64,000 nt of DNA from an uncultured Alphaproteobacteria bacterium (GCA_903842595.1 CAIMMO010000138.1:41404-105403); one strand, 5' to 3'. Shown: positions 18,234-27,345, counted from the first letter of the stretch. Notes: generated by a model not told the origin, from the letters alone. Translations and numbers: made by a program.

Positions 18234-19181
18234 TCATTTTTGACGCGACTCCCGAACGATCGCTTTCTCTCCCGACATGTCGATCACGGCGCCCGGCAGG
18301 CCGATCCTGGGTGCTGAGGGTTCGCTGGCTGACAGCATCTCTCGCCAGGCTGCAGCTGCAAGCGGGTGTGTGTCCGGCGGATCCGCGGGAAGCAGAACAC
18401 TGGCCGAAATCTTTGCCTGCGAAAGCGCCTGCACAACGACTGGCAAGTCGATGCACGACGATAGCGATCCGAGCAGTCGTTCCGACCCAGCCAAAACCAC
18501 CGCTCCCGGTTCCTTGACCTCCCGGGCGGCGGCAATGATGTCCGCTGGCAGCGCTAAACATCCCGACAGGATGAGCGAGCGCCCCTCAAAATCGATGCGG
18601 TAGACGCGCCCCATCCCCCGCTCGACCCCGCCAAATCCACGAACACTTACCACGCCTGAATCAAAGACCAGCCTGCCGTACGCGCCCTGATCCTCACCCT
18701 CTACGCCTGCTGCCAGACGCGCCTGCGGGGTCGCCGAAACGATCAGGTTTACGCCATCCACCACCGACAGCATCCCCGCCGGCCCATACACTTTCAATGG
18801 CTCCCGCCGCCCTGCCAGTGCCCCCGCCACTGCCGGCAGTCCCTCGACCGTCTTCAATGCGAGATCGGGCAGAAGCAATGCGTCGATATTGGCATGCATA
18901 AGACCCAGCCGTTCGATTCCCTCAGCGGCCCCTTGGCCCGCACCGAAAATGAACGTCAGGCCTCCGGCCTCCACAACCACACACGGGCCTGCAGCACATA
19001 CCGTCGCCCGAAACGCCTCTGCGGGCGGCAGGCGCGGAGCAGAAGCATCCTGCTGGGCTCGATGGTCGCGCTTGAACGCGTTGACCGCCGCGTCGGGACG
19101 GTTGGACAGGAACCACCATCCGCCAGCTGCCGCTGAGATTGCAACTGCACCGAACAGGAGTATGTCTCGCCTCAGCTTCAC
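18234..19181 (-). CDS. MBL-fold protein lacking the metal site, membrane-anchored
   Basis: 315 residues from a GTG 12 bp after the FAH gene stop; AGGG lies nine bases before it. A membrane segment (6-26) anchors an outward-facing domain. The order VVVEAGGLTFIFGAGQG, IDALLLPDL, EPLKVYGPAGMLSVV, LILSGCLALPADII follows the arylsulfatase/RNase Z-like metallo-beta-lactamase fold. However, the HxHxDH metal motif expected after the fourth strand is LPDLALK, and the bridging Asp of the SGD motif is Cys (SGC). It is therefore predicted to be a non-hydrolytic relative. Probably co-transcribed with the FAH-family gene. Confidence 0.65.
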   Translation of the reverse strand: MKLRRDILLFGAVAISAAAGGWWFLSNRPDAAVNAFKRDHRAQQDASAPRLPPAEAFRATVCAAGPCVVVEAGGLTFIFGAGQGAAEGIERLGLMHANIDALLLPDLALKTVEGLPAVAGALAGRREPLKVYGPAGMLSVVDGVNLIVSATPQARLAAGVEGEDQGAYGRLVFDSGVVSVRGFGGVERGMGRVYRIDFEGRSLILSGCLALPADIIAAAREVKEPGAVVLAGSERLLGSLSSCIDLPVVVQALSQAKISASVLLPADPPDTHPLAAAAWREMLSASEPSAPRIGLPGAVIDMSGEKAIVRESRQK

Positions 19182-19193
19182 GCGCCGGTCGCC

Positions 19194-20063
19194 CTAGCCG
19201 ATCCGCGTCTGTGCGGTTTCCTGAGTGATTACCGCCTCGATCGCACCCAGGCGTTCGACCTCCACACGCACCCTGTCGCCCACCTTGAGAAACTTCGGCG
19301 GCGTGAATGCTGCTCCCACGCCCGCAGGCGTGCCCGTGAAGATCAGGTCGCCCGGCTCGAGGGCGAACGCCTTTGTCAGGTGTTCGATCTGCGCTGGTAC
19401 ATCGAAAATCATCTCTCCGGTGTTGCCGGCCTGGCGCAGCTCGTCATTGACCCAGCATTTCAGGCTCATGTTCGAGACATCGCCCGCCTCGTCCGGCGTC
19501 GTGATCCACGGGCCGACGGGCGCGTGCGTATCGAACCCCTTGCCCATAATCATGGTCGGCGTCGCGCGCTGCCAATCGCGGACGGAATAGTCGCAACCGG
19601 TCATGTAGCCTGCGATTATTTCGTGCGCGCGCTCGCGCGGAACATGCCGGCCGTACTTTCCGATTACGACCACGAGTTCAACCTCGTAGTCGAGCGCTGT
19701 CGACACCGCGGGCATCAGGACGGGATCAAACGGGCCGTGCAGTGCGCTGGACTGCTTGTTGAACCACATCTGCGTCGTCGGGGGGTCGCGGCCGGTTTCC
19801 TTTGCGTGATCACGATAGTTGAGGCCAATGCCGAGAATCTTACCCGGACGCCGCAGCGGCGCCGTTAGCCGCGCTGATTTCAGGGGGATGCGCGACGACG
19901 AGCGCGCGGCCTGTTCGATTGCCTCGATACCGCCAGGGCCAGCCGCCAGAATATCCACAGGCAAGTACGACCTGCCAGCCACAGTACTGATATCGGCAAT
20001 CTCGTCGCCGAGAACCAAACCTGGCCGCCGACCGTCAGTGGCTTCGAAAACACACAGTCGCAT
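19194..20063 (-). CDS. Fumarylacetoacetate hydrolase-family protein
   Basis: 289 residues. The C-terminal FAH catalytic domain has GIGLNYRDHAKE, YEVELVVVIGKYGRHV, DYSVRDWQ and TGTPAGVG, with the acidic metal ligands in place. Members act as hydrolases, decarboxylases or isomerases on 2-oxo or 2-hydroxy dioic acids; the exact substrate is not deducible. It is the first gene of a likely two-gene unit with the MBL-fold protein and is divergent from the DUF262 gene (89 bp between starts). Confidence 0.9.
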   Translation of the reverse strand: MRLCVFEATDGRRPGLVLGDEIADISTVAGRSYLPVDILAAGPGGIEAIEQAARSSSRIPLKSARLTAPLRRPGKILGIGLNYRDHAKETGRDPPTTQMWFNKQSSALHGPFDPVLMPAVSTALDYEVELVVVIGKYGRHVPRERAHEIIAGYMTGCDYSVRDWQRATPTMIMGKGFDTHAPVGPWITTPDEAGDVSNMSLKCWVNDELRQAGNTGEMIFDVPAQIEHLTKAFALEPGDLIFTGTPAGVGAAFTPPKFLKVGDRVRVEVERLGAIEAVITQETAQTRIG

Positions 20064-20152
20064 GAGTCATCCTGTTCTAACCTGCCCGGGAGATTGGACC
20101 CAACCGGCTTGTATGGATAGGTAGGCGAAGTTCAGTTCGGGAAGCGTACCTC

Positions 20153-21817
20153 ATGTCGATCGCCGCTGAAGTCCAGCGCATCCGCGATGTCTTCGGTCCC
20201 GGAACGGATATCAGGGTTCCGCCCTTCCAGCGGGCCTATGCCTGGGAAGATCCCGAGGTGGAGATCCTGATCCAGGATCTGCTTGAGGCGTTTCGTACGC
20301 GTACAGTCTATTTCCTCGGCGCCATCGTCGTAATCCGCCCGCGCAATCGGGGGCCGTCCGATGTGGTGGACGGGCAGCAGCGCCTGACCACGCTCACCAT
20401 CATGCTTGCCGTGATGCGCGACCTTGCCAAGACCAAGGAAGAGGAAGGCCTGATCCATTCGATGATCGGCCATGAAGCGCTCAATGTCTTCGGCGCATCC
20501 CATCGCTGGCGCGTCACCCTAAATCCGACTGATACGCCGTTCTACCGCCGCTTCGTGCAGGAACGCGGCGCGACGCGCGAGGACGAAGGCGTTCGCGAGG
20601 CGGCTTGTGACCTCGGCTCGGAGAGCCAGCTGCGCCTCAGCGCCGCGATCAGCCAGATGCGGGACTACCTCTCCGACATGGCGGACGAGGAGCGCTCGCG
20701 TTTCGTGATGTGGCTGCTGGACCAGGTAACTGTTGTTCGCGTTCGCGTGGCGGAATTTGCGGTGGCGCAGAAAGTGTTCTCTTCGCTCAACCATCGCGGC
20801 AAACCGCTATCGGATCACGACATACTCAAGAGCGCGCTCTTTGAACGCGCCGAACTCTCTCCTGCCGAAGCTGTCGCGCAGGGACGCAAGTGGGATGCCT
20901 TCACAGCGCGCCTGGGCGATCGAGGCTTCGGCGATCTGTGGAAACAGATCCGCGCTCTCTATGATCGCGAAGGCGTCGGCGAACTGGTCTCAGGCGTCAT
21001 CGCAGGCATCCTGCAGAAGACACCTTCGATCCGGGACTTCCTCGACAATCGGCTGAAGCGCTTCGTTGATGCCTATGACGCCATCATCAACGGTAAGACC
21101 GACAACCTCAACCTCAGCGAGGAAGCGCTGCGTCGGATCGTGTTTCTGCGTTCGATACACCACGAGAGCTGGCGCGCCCCCGCAATCCGCTTCCTCGCAG
21201 AACATCCCTACGATCGAGATACGGCCGACCGCTTTTTCTGGGCGCTCGACCGCCTCGCCTACGCCATGCAGTATTCGGTCAAGGATCGTGACTATCGCCA
21301 CAAACGCTACCGGCGCCTGCTGGATGCGATGGACGCAAATGTTGCGCTCTTCGACGAAGGCTCGCCGCTGCAGCTGACCAAGCGTGAACGCGAGGACTTC
21401 GTCGAGCGCTTGCGCGGGCGCTTCCCTAATTTCAAGCAGCGAAAGGCCCTGCTGATGCGCGTCTCGGCGGCGGTCGATGGCGGTGAGGCGCTGGCGCCGG
21501 ATACGGATTGCACCGTCGAGCACATCCTGCCGCGAGCGCCCAGCAAGGGCTCTGAATGGTATGAGGAATGGTCTCGCGTGAGAGACCGGGATGAGCTGAC
21601 GGAATGCATCGGCAACTTCACCCTGCTCACCCATGATGAAAACCAGGAAGCTGACCGAAAGCCCTTCCTCGAGAAGCTTCAGATCTACTTCCGCACGGGC
21701 AAGGCGTCCTATACCCTCAGCAGCGACCTGCAGGGCCGCACCCGCTGGACGCCGGACGATGTCCGCACGCGCCGTGACGCCCTGATCCAGAACCTCGCAA
21801 AGGACTGGGGGCTCTGA
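20153..21817 (+). CDS. DUF262-DUF1524 fusion (GmrSD-like), possible defence nuclease
   Basis: 554 residues. The N-terminal DUF262 (ParB/sulfiredoxin-like, GmrS type) has PPFQRAYAWED at residue 23 and the signature DGQQRLTT at 73-80. The C-terminal DUF1524 has an HNH-like nuclease motif: His457 in EHILPRAP, followed by IGNFTLL with Asn488 and Asn497. All these residues are intact. Relatives such as GmrSD and BrxU cut modified phage DNA in an NTP-dependent way. Here the gene is solitary, between an FAH-family gene and a serine hydrolase, without other recognisable defence genes, so a restriction role is inference. The GC content and codon use do not look foreign by eye. Confidence 0.85.
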   Translation: MSIAAEVQRIRDVFGPGTDIRVPPFQRAYAWEDPEVEILIQDLLEAFRTRTVYFLGAIVVIRPRNRGPSDVVDGQQRLTTLTIMLAVMRDLAKTKEEEGLIHSMIGHEALNVFGASHRWRVTLNPTDTPFYRRFVQERGATREDEGVREAACDLGSESQLRLSAAISQMRDYLSDMADEERSRFVMWLLDQVTVVRVRVAEFAVAQKVFSSLNHRGKPLSDHDILKSALFERAELSPAEAVAQGRKWDAFTARLGDRGFGDLWKQIRALYDREGVGELVSGVIAGILQKTPSIRDFLDNRLKRFVDAYDAIINGKTDNLNLSEEALRRIVFLRSIHHESWRAPAIRFLAEHPYDRDTADRFFWALDRLAYAMQYSVKDRDYRHKRYRRLLDAMDANVALFDEGSPLQLTKREREDFVERLRGRFPNFKQRKALLMRVSAAVDGGEALAPDTDCTVEHILPRAPSKGSEWYEEWSRVRDRDELTECIGNFTLLTHDENQEADRKPFLEKLQIYFRTGKASYTLSSDLQGRTRWTPDDVRTRRDALIQNLAKDWGL

Positions 21818-21924
21818 GGCGTCATCGCCCCGTGCGTTGACGTTAGACACTCAACGTTGGAAACCTGTCGCCAACAAACAGTGCCGGATCCGCCCTAAGA
21901 GGCGAATCCACGGGAGAGACACAC

Positions 21925-23226
21925 ATGATCCGCAGAGGCTTCACCCTGCTGACCGCGACCGCGCTCGTGGGTGCGATGGCTGCTTCGTCCTGCTCGACTG
22001 TGCAGGCCGCATTCGCACCGCCCTCGCACCATTCCATGGAGGCGCGCGCCCTCGGCATGCCGAGCGCCAATCCGGAGGCCGTTGGCTTCTCCACCGCCGG
22101 GCTAGATGCGTTGCAAGCCGAGTTCCGTGCGCTCGTCGATCAGAAGAAACTGGCCGGCGTCACGACGCTCGTCGCGCGCCACGGCAAGGTCGTGCACATG
22201 GATACCTATGGCGCGGCCAACGCGATGACCGGCGCCGCTCTGAAGTCTGACAGCATTTTCCGCATCGCCTCGATGACCAAGCCTATCACCGGGGTGGCGA
22301 TGATGCAGCTTTGGGAACAAGGCAAGTGGAAGCTCTCCGACCCAGTCTCGAAATTCATCCCTGAGTTCGCCAACCTGAAGGTAAAGAGCACCAATGGCGC
22401 GCTCGTTGCGCAGAACTCGCCGATGACGATGGCGCAGCTGATGAGCCATACGGCGGGCTTTGGGGTCAGCGCCGTCTACAACGACGCCGGTCTTGGCGAT
22501 ACCGATCTGCAGGGCATGATCGGCCGGCTGGCGAATCTGCCGCTCGAAACCCAACCCGGCACAGCCTGGGACTACGGCCCGAGCGTCAACATCCAAGGCT
22601 ACATCGTCGAGAAACTCTCGGGCCAGTCGCTCGACGTCTATTTCGACGAGTACATCTTCAAGCCGCTCGGCATGGTCGATACCGGCTTCTGGATGCCCGA
22701 AGAAAAAGCGGCGCGCGTCGTCGCGATCCATTCCTACGAAGGCGGCGCGATCAAAGGGCCTGCGGAGAACCGCGTCGCGACGACGAAGCCATCCTTCCTT
22801 GCCGGCTCGGGCGGTCTCATGTCCACCGCCGAGGACTACTGGCGCTTTGCCCAGGCAGTCGGAAATGGCGGACAGCTGGATGGCAAGCGCATTCTGAAGG
22901 CTGACACAGTCAACCTCATGCGTACCAACGTGTTGCCGGCGAATGCAAAGGTCGACCTCTATGGTCCGAGCCAGGAAGGCATCGGCTTCGGCATGGATTT
23001 CGCCATCGTGATGGACCCCCAGAAGGCCGGGACGCCGCAAGGGCTCAACACCTTCTACTGGGGCGGCGCCTTCGGAACCTGGTTCTGGATCGATCCCACC
23101 AACGATCTTGTCTTTGTTGGCATGATCCAGAACGTCAACGGATCGACGCCGACTGGGGGCACCCCGCCCGTGCGCGCAATCTCGCCACGCCTGACCTATG
23201 GCGCGCTGATGGACGTGTCGAAATAG
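21925..23226 (+). CDS. Secreted serine hydrolase, beta-lactamase class C/esterase family
   Basis: 433 residues with an N-terminal signal sequence that is either a signal peptide (cut near VQA-AF) or a weak lipobox (AASSC at 20-23). The nucleophile motif is SMTK, with Ser116 and Lys119; Tyr217 in WDYGPS fits the second motif, and GGAFGTWFW replaces the KTG box. Such proteins act as esterases or DD-peptidases; a true beta-lactamase role is not supported. It is followed one base later by a small membrane protein. Confidence 0.88.
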   Translation: MIRRGFTLLTATALVGAMAASSCSTVQAAFAPPSHHSMEARALGMPSANPEAVGFSTAGLDALQAEFRALVDQKKLAGVTTLVARHGKVVHMDTYGAANAMTGAALKSDSIFRIASMTKPITGVAMMQLWEQGKWKLSDPVSKFIPEFANLKVKSTNGALVAQNSPMTMAQLMSHTAGFGVSAVYNDAGLGDTDLQGMIGRLANLPLETQPGTAWDYGPSVNIQGYIVEKLSGQSLDVYFDEYIFKPLGMVDTGFWMPEEKAARVVAIHSYEGGAIKGPAENRVATTKPSFLAGSGGLMSTAEDYWRFAQAVGNGGQLDGKRILKADTVNLMRTNVLPANAKVDLYGPSQEGIGFGMDFAIVMDPQKAGTPQGLNTFYWGGAFGTWFWIDPTNDLVFVGMIQNVNGSTPTGGTPPVRAISPRLTYGALMDVSK

Positions 23227-23227
23227 A

Positions 23228-23509
23228 ATGGCGAACCAGTTGCCCGCCCTGGATCACGACCACGCCGCAAGGCTGGCGTGGATCAAGCAGGTGCGCGGAC
23301 TCCATCGAACCAAGCGCATGCTTGGCTTTGGTGGCGTCATCCTAGGCGCCGCAATGCTCGTCTGGTGGAAGCTCGATGCAGCGGTGCCGCCATGGGCGTT
23401 ATGGACCGGTACGGCCATACTCGTCGCGAGTTGGGCGCTGTTCGTCTACGTCATCATTGCCCGATATCGTTGGGTGAAGCGCAACCCTTACAGCGCCACT
23501 CAGACCTGA
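23228..23509 (+). CDS. Small two-segment membrane protein
   Basis: 93 residues with two hydrophobic helices (about 32-48 and 58-78) separated by a short loop and ending in charged residues. It begins one base after the stop of the serine hydrolase, so the two are likely translationally coupled. No family recognised. Confidence 0.65.
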   Translation: MANQLPALDHDHAARLAWIKQVRGLHRTKRMLGFGGVILGAAMLVWWKLDAAVPPWALWTGTAILVASWALFVYVIIARYRWVKRNPYSATQT

Positions 23510-23513
23510 ATCG

Positions 23514-23533
23514 GCCGCTCCCCTGAGAGCGGC
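23514..23533 (+). repeat. Hairpin after the small membrane gene
   Basis: GCCGCTC/GAGCGGC, seven-pair arms around a six-base loop, located between the convergent genes. No T-run follows on the plus strand, and on the minus strand the T-run is on the wrong side, so termination is not clear. Confidence 0.4.
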
Positions 23534-23563
23534 AGATCCACAAAAAATCCATGATGATGTTGG

Positions 23564-23820
23564 CTAGAGAGCCTTGCGGCCTCGCCGCATGCCGACGATC
23601 GCGAGCAGCACAATAGCGTCCACCGACGACATAAGCAGTCTGCCCCAGAAGTCGGCAAAGCCGAAGCGCAACGCGGTGACGATCAAGGCCCCAGAAACGC
23701 GCCGACTACCCCAACGACCGGATTGGTGCTCAGGCCGTGCTCGCGGCCCAAGGCTTGTTCTGCGATCCAACCGGCCAGGATGCCGATGAGAACCGCGCCG
23801 ACAATCGCGACTTCATGCAT
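23564..23820 (-). pseudogene. GlsB/YeaQ/YmgE-like membrane protein, frameshifted
   Basis: ATG at 23820 (GGAG seven bases upstream) opens a frame of 45 residues ending in VVGVVGAFLGP and then a stop at 23683. A second frame continues the same protein, GALIVTALRFGFADFWGRLLMSSVDAIVLLAIVGMRRG, to 23564. One extra G in the GGGG run near 23691 (minus strand) would join them into a normal 85-residue three-helix GlsB/transglycosylase-associated stress protein. So either a real one-base deletion or a sequencing error in a homopolymer. Confidence 0.7.
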
Positions 23821-24365
23821 GACGGCGCTCCACCTGTTCTGCGGTGGTCCAACGCGATTCCAACGTAGCGGTTCCAGAGGTGCTTGCCTTAGCGGCCGCG
23901 CGCTCGGACCTTGATCCACGCCATGACGCGTTGGCGCGGGCGCAGCATCCATGACACTATCCTGCCATTGGCGCCGGCGATCGCAATCACCAGCAAGTCG
24001 CAAGCAGTCATGGGCAACCCTGTTGGGCAGTCCCCGGCACATGAGAAAACTCTCCATGGCATGCGCCCACGCGGAAGGTTCGACAGCAGAATCTCCGCAT
24101 GCCCCTCGCCGCGATCGGCTGGCATCACTTGCATGCACCGGCCTTGAAGCTTTTCCTGATCGCGGTCATCCCGCCGCTCCGCAGTCCCTGCGGGTCAGCA
24201 GGAATTCCAGACGTCTCGGCCCGCGCAACAACCTTGGAGAAGCCCCCCACGTCGGCCGCGGTTTCCCTTCTGCGATTCCCGCGTTAGAAACGCTGTATCA
24301 TTGCGTCAGAACAACGGGGCGACTGCCCCGATGGCCCCGAAGGGCCCGAGAAAAGGAAACACCCC
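23821..24365. other. 545-bp gap, no convincing gene
   Basis: Several open frames exist but none shows local codon use or a known motif. The best minus-strand candidate is a short basic frame ending at 23889 (MTACDLLVIAIAGANGRIVS... starting near 24011), which I cannot classify. The region may hold the promoter of the SDR gene and remnants of a decayed gene. Confidence 0.4.
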
Positions 24366-25148
24366 ATGGCCAACGCCGCAGGTACGCTGTTCGATCTCAA
24401 AGGCAAGACTGCCCTCATCACCGGCTCGACCAAGGGCATCGGCAAGGCCATCGCAGAACAGTTCGCCAGCCATGGCGCGCGAGTGACCATCTCCTCGCGC
24501 AAGCCCGGTCCATGCGAGGAAGTTGCCGCCGCGATCAACGCCAGCCACGGCAGCGGCACCGCCATCGCATGTCCGGCCAACATCTCCTCGAAGGAAGATC
24601 TCCAGCGGCTGGTCAACGAGACCAACGCCGCCTTCGGCAAGATCGACATTGTCGTCTGCAACGCTGCCTCGAACCCGTATTACGGCCCGATGGCTGGAAT
24701 CCAGGACGACGCCTTCGCAAAGATCCTGTCGAACAACATCATCTCGAACAACTGGCTGATCCAGATGGTCGCCCCGCAGATGATCGAACGGAAGGACGGC
24801 GCCGTGATCATCGTCTCTTCGATCGGCGGCCTGCGCGCCTCGACCGTAATCGGCGCCTACTGCATCTCGAAGGCGGCCGACGTGCAGCTCGCCCGCAACC
24901 TCGCAGCGGAACTTGGCCCGCACAACATTCGCGTCAACTGCATCTCCCCCGGCCTCGTGAAGACCGACTTCGCAAAGGCGCTCTGGGCGGACGACGATAC
25001 CCGCGAGCAGCGTGAGGAGGAAACCCCGCTCCGCCGGCTCGGCGAGCCCAACGATATTGCCGGCGCTGCTGTATTCCTCGCCTCAAAGGCTGGTAGCTGG
25101 ACGACCGGACAGAACATCGTTGTCGATGGCGGCGTGACGGCTGTCTGA
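24366..25148 (+). CDS. SDR-family oxidoreductase
   Basis: 260 residues, classical SDR. NAD(P)-binding TGSTKGIG near residue 20, CNAASNP in place of NNAG, catalytic Ser in VSSIGG and Tyr-x3-Lys in YCISK, and the end VDGGVTAV. The start ATG at 24366 follows AAGGAAA. Its substrate is unknown; in related bacteria such genes occur with fatty or isoprenoid-alcohol metabolism. msrB follows 66 bp later. Confidence 0.92.
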   Translation: MANAAGTLFDLKGKTALITGSTKGIGKAIAEQFASHGARVTISSRKPGPCEEVAAAINASHGSGTAIACPANISSKEDLQRLVNETNAAFGKIDIVVCNAASNPYYGPMAGIQDDAFAKILSNNIISNNWLIQMVAPQMIERKDGAVIIVSSIGGLRASTVIGAYCISKAADVQLARNLAAELGPHNIRVNCISPGLVKTDFAKALWADDDTREQREEETPLRRLGEPNDIAGAAVFLASKAGSWTTGQNIVVDGGVTAV

Positions 25149-25214
25149 GGCCGCTCGCGTAACCATATGGGGGTGAAGCCGTACATCGACTTCACCCCAG
25201 CTCAGGAGACGCCA

Positions 25215-25625
25215 ATGGCCGACACCCAAACTTACCCCGTCGTCCGCACCGATGAGGAATGGCGCCAGCGGCTCACACGCGAACAGTACGCCGTCATGCG
25301 CCAGCACGGCACGGAGCGCCCCGGCTCATGTGCCCTGCTCTACGAGAAGCGCCCCGGCGTCTTCATCTGCGCGGGATGCGAAACGCCGCTGTTCAACAAC
25401 ACGGTAAAATTCGAGAGCGGTACCGGCTGGCCCAGCTTCACAACGCCCATCGCGGGGGCGCTCGGCGAAACAGTCGACCGCAGTCATGGCATGGTACGGA
25501 CAGAGGTTCACTGCAACACGTGCGGAAGCCATATGGGCCACGTCTTTCCGGATGGCCCGCCGCCAACCGGCCTTCGCTATTGCATCAACGGCGTCGCGCT
25601 GGATTTCAAGCCCAGCGGCGACTGA
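25215..25625 (+). CDS. msrB: Peptide-methionine (R)-S-oxide reductase
   Basis: 136 residues; the start at 25215 is favoured by GGAG. MsrB repairs the R-epimer of methionine sulfoxide. Zinc cysteines C52/C55 (CAGC) and C100/C103 (CNTC) and the catalytic Cys123 in RYCING are all present. The fold motifs GTGWPSF and [12 protein letters not shown] are intact. Confidence 0.96.
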   Translation: MADTQTYPVVRTDEEWRQRLTREQYAVMRQHGTERPGSCALLYEKRPGVFICAGCETPLFNNTVKFESGTGWPSFTTPIAGALGETVDRSHGMVRTEVHCNTCGSHMGHVFPDGPPPTGLRYCINGVALDFKPSGD

Positions 25626-25637
25626 GCTTCATCCCTC

Positions 25638-26003
25638 CTAGTCATTGAGCACCTCGCCCGGCGCAGCTCTCATGGCGGCGTCTCGAGACGCAACGGCCGT
25701 GTCATAGTCCGCCAGCGCCATGCACTTCGCGCTAACGGCGAGAGCGCTGAGTTCCATGTCTTCAACTTCGGACTTGAAGGCTCTGGCTTTGGATTCAGCC
25801 TGATCGGGGCCCGCCGAGTAAAACCCCGAATAGTAAGTGATTTTGTCTCGGGCTCCTCCGACAGTCGCCTGGCACCACATGAACGCTCCGTCCTGCGCCT
25901 GCACCGGTGTTGCGGCGAAAGCGACGACGAGAATGGCTACGCCAACAGACAGAAAACCGCGCACAGAATATCCCCTAGGCTGAACCATCTCCAGCCGCAT
26001 CAT
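25638..26003 (-). CDS. Secreted small protein, unknown
   Basis: 121 residues with a signal peptide (hydrophobic 17-32, cleavage near VQAQD at about residue 36). The mature part has two cysteines (MWCQATV and SAKCMALA), possibly a disulfide, and no recognised domain. The start is uncertain (two ATGs at the 5' end and another at 25988). It is convergent with msrB. Confidence 0.55.
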   Translation of the reverse strand: MMRLEMVQPRGYSVRGFLSVGVAILVVAFAATPVQAQDGAFMWCQATVGGARDKITYYSGFYSAGPDQAESKARAFKSEVEDMELSALAVSAKCMALADYDTAVASRDAAMRAAPGEVLND

Positions 26004-26086
26004 GCTTTTGCCTGCGACCAGCTTTCGCTTGTGACGTAGCGCCGAAATCAGCTAGCGACCAGTGCCTTCTGCCAGTGGATCTGATC

Positions 26087-26560
26087 ATGAGCTTCAACGG
26101 CTTCCCCGCCCTGCCCGCGCACGTGAATGAGCGGATGAAGGTGTTCATGTCAGGCAACCTGCCTCCAGCGCATATCAATATGGGCGTCCGCCCGGACCTG
26201 TGGTGCAAGGAGGCGGAGGTCGGCCGGGTGCTGTTCCGCTGGCCGAATGATGGTTCGCGCGACATCGGCGGCGGCCGTGTCTTCGGCGGCTGGATCGCCG
26301 CGCTGTCCGACAATGTCGTTTCGATGTGCATGGCGACGGCGCTGGAGGAGGGCGAAGGCTTCACCACGCAGGACCTGCAGGTGAAGATCTTCCGCCCTGT
26401 CTCAGGCCCCGAAATCGAGATCGAGGCGAAGCTCGTGAACCGCTCGCGAACGACGGGCTATGTCGAAGCAGAGTGGCGCCTGCCTAACGGGAAGATGGCG
26501 GCGAAGGTGCTGTCCTGGAAGGCGATCCGGCCGGCGGAGAGTTTTCTGCAGCGTGACTAG
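26087..26560 (+). CDS. PaaI-family acyl-CoA thioesterase (hotdog fold)
   Basis: 157 residues from the ATG at 26087; a GTG at 26075 is open too. The fragment GGRVFGGWIAALSDNVVSMCMATAL is the central hotdog helix with the Asp catalytic-like position, followed by strands TTQDLQVKIFRPVSGPEIEIEAKLVNRSRTTGY. Such enzymes hydrolyse acyl- or aryl-CoA thioesters. Substrate unknown. Confidence 0.8.
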   Translation: MSFNGFPALPAHVNERMKVFMSGNLPPAHINMGVRPDLWCKEAEVGRVLFRWPNDGSRDIGGGRVFGGWIAALSDNVVSMCMATALEEGEGFTTQDLQVKIFRPVSGPEIEIEAKLVNRSRTTGYVEAEWRLPNGKMAAKVLSWKAIRPAESFLQRD

Positions 26561-26589
26561 CGGGCTTCGGCACAGGCTTTCCGGCAAAC

Positions 26590-27345
26590 CTAATCAAGCA
26601 GGTTCCACCGGAAATACTTCGACTGGCCAAGAAGTCCTGACAGCTGCGCCCCAGCATCTGCGATGTTGGGAAGACCAAGTTCGACAACACGAACACGGCC
26701 CGGTTGCGCGTCCACGGCGAAGGGAGCGCTCTTTGTGTAATCGAAGCGCGCCGCGATCACACGTTGTCCCGGCGCCACGCGAAACACGAGAGACTTTCCG
26801 TTCCCGACCTCGCCCACCTTGTCTCCATCGACCAGGATCGCCACGTTACGCGCCGACCCTGTCAGGTGGTTCCCGCGCCGAATCTCGATCATCGCATCGC
26901 TCCCGGCGATGGCCGGTGGAGGATTCTGCACGTGAGTCGTGGCAACATCGACGAGCCCTGCGTGGCCAAGCATGGCGATCATCGGCGCCAGCGCGGACGC
27001 TCCATGCGCATGCCATTCCACTCATTGCGGCATGCCGAGATAGCCGGTGTGTCCGTCAGAAGGCTCGACCGCTTCGATCCTGATCGGAATGATACGCTTG
27101 CCCTGCCCATCGGCCAGGGCCACGTCGCGCGCAACATGTTTTGAGGCGTTGGATGATCTGGAGACGAGCACGGCAAGCGTCTCGCAAGCGCGCAGTCCTG
27201 CCACGATGACCTCGTTGTAGGCTTAGCCCGGCTTGATTGAATCCGGCGCGAGCCACACCCCGACCCCCGCTGCCCGCAAGGCGCCCGCAACCTGCCGCGC
27301 GATAGACGCGTCCTCGGTGGAATGCGAAACCAAACCCTGCGGCAT
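26590..27345 (-). pseudogene. TIR-domain protein gene with two in-frame stops
   Basis: The frame from ATG 27345 reads a TIR domain: LVSHSTEDASIARQVAGAL, GVGVWLAPDSIKPG, a stop TAA at 27223-27225, then AYNEVIVAGLRACETLAVLVS, SNASKHVARDVALA, IIPIRIEAVEPS, YLGMPQ, a stop TGA at 27022-27024 where TGG (Trp) is expected, then VEWHA. The usual TIR catalytic-type Glu follows the first stop (AYNE). Downstream is a C-terminal domain with the segment NVAILVDGDKVGEVGNGKSLVFRVAPGQ. No frameshift is needed, 252 codons stay in frame. TIR domains of bacteria often cleave NAD and serve in immunity, but this copy should be dead unless the stops are read through. It begins 15 bp after lpd. Confidence 0.75.

Noticed and set aside
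23889..24134. Short minus-strand ORF of 81 codons before the GlsB-like gene
   Set aside because: No family, weak start and no codon bias; kept only as a remark in the gap.
23951..25015. Long plus-strand open frame of 354 codons
   Set aside because: It overlaps the SDR gene in another frame and shows an Arg-rich composition typical of a shadow frame.
20153..27345. A defence island formed by the DUF262-DUF1524 gene and the TIR gene
   Set aside because: The two are 5 kb apart with housekeeping genes in between and the TIR gene is broken.
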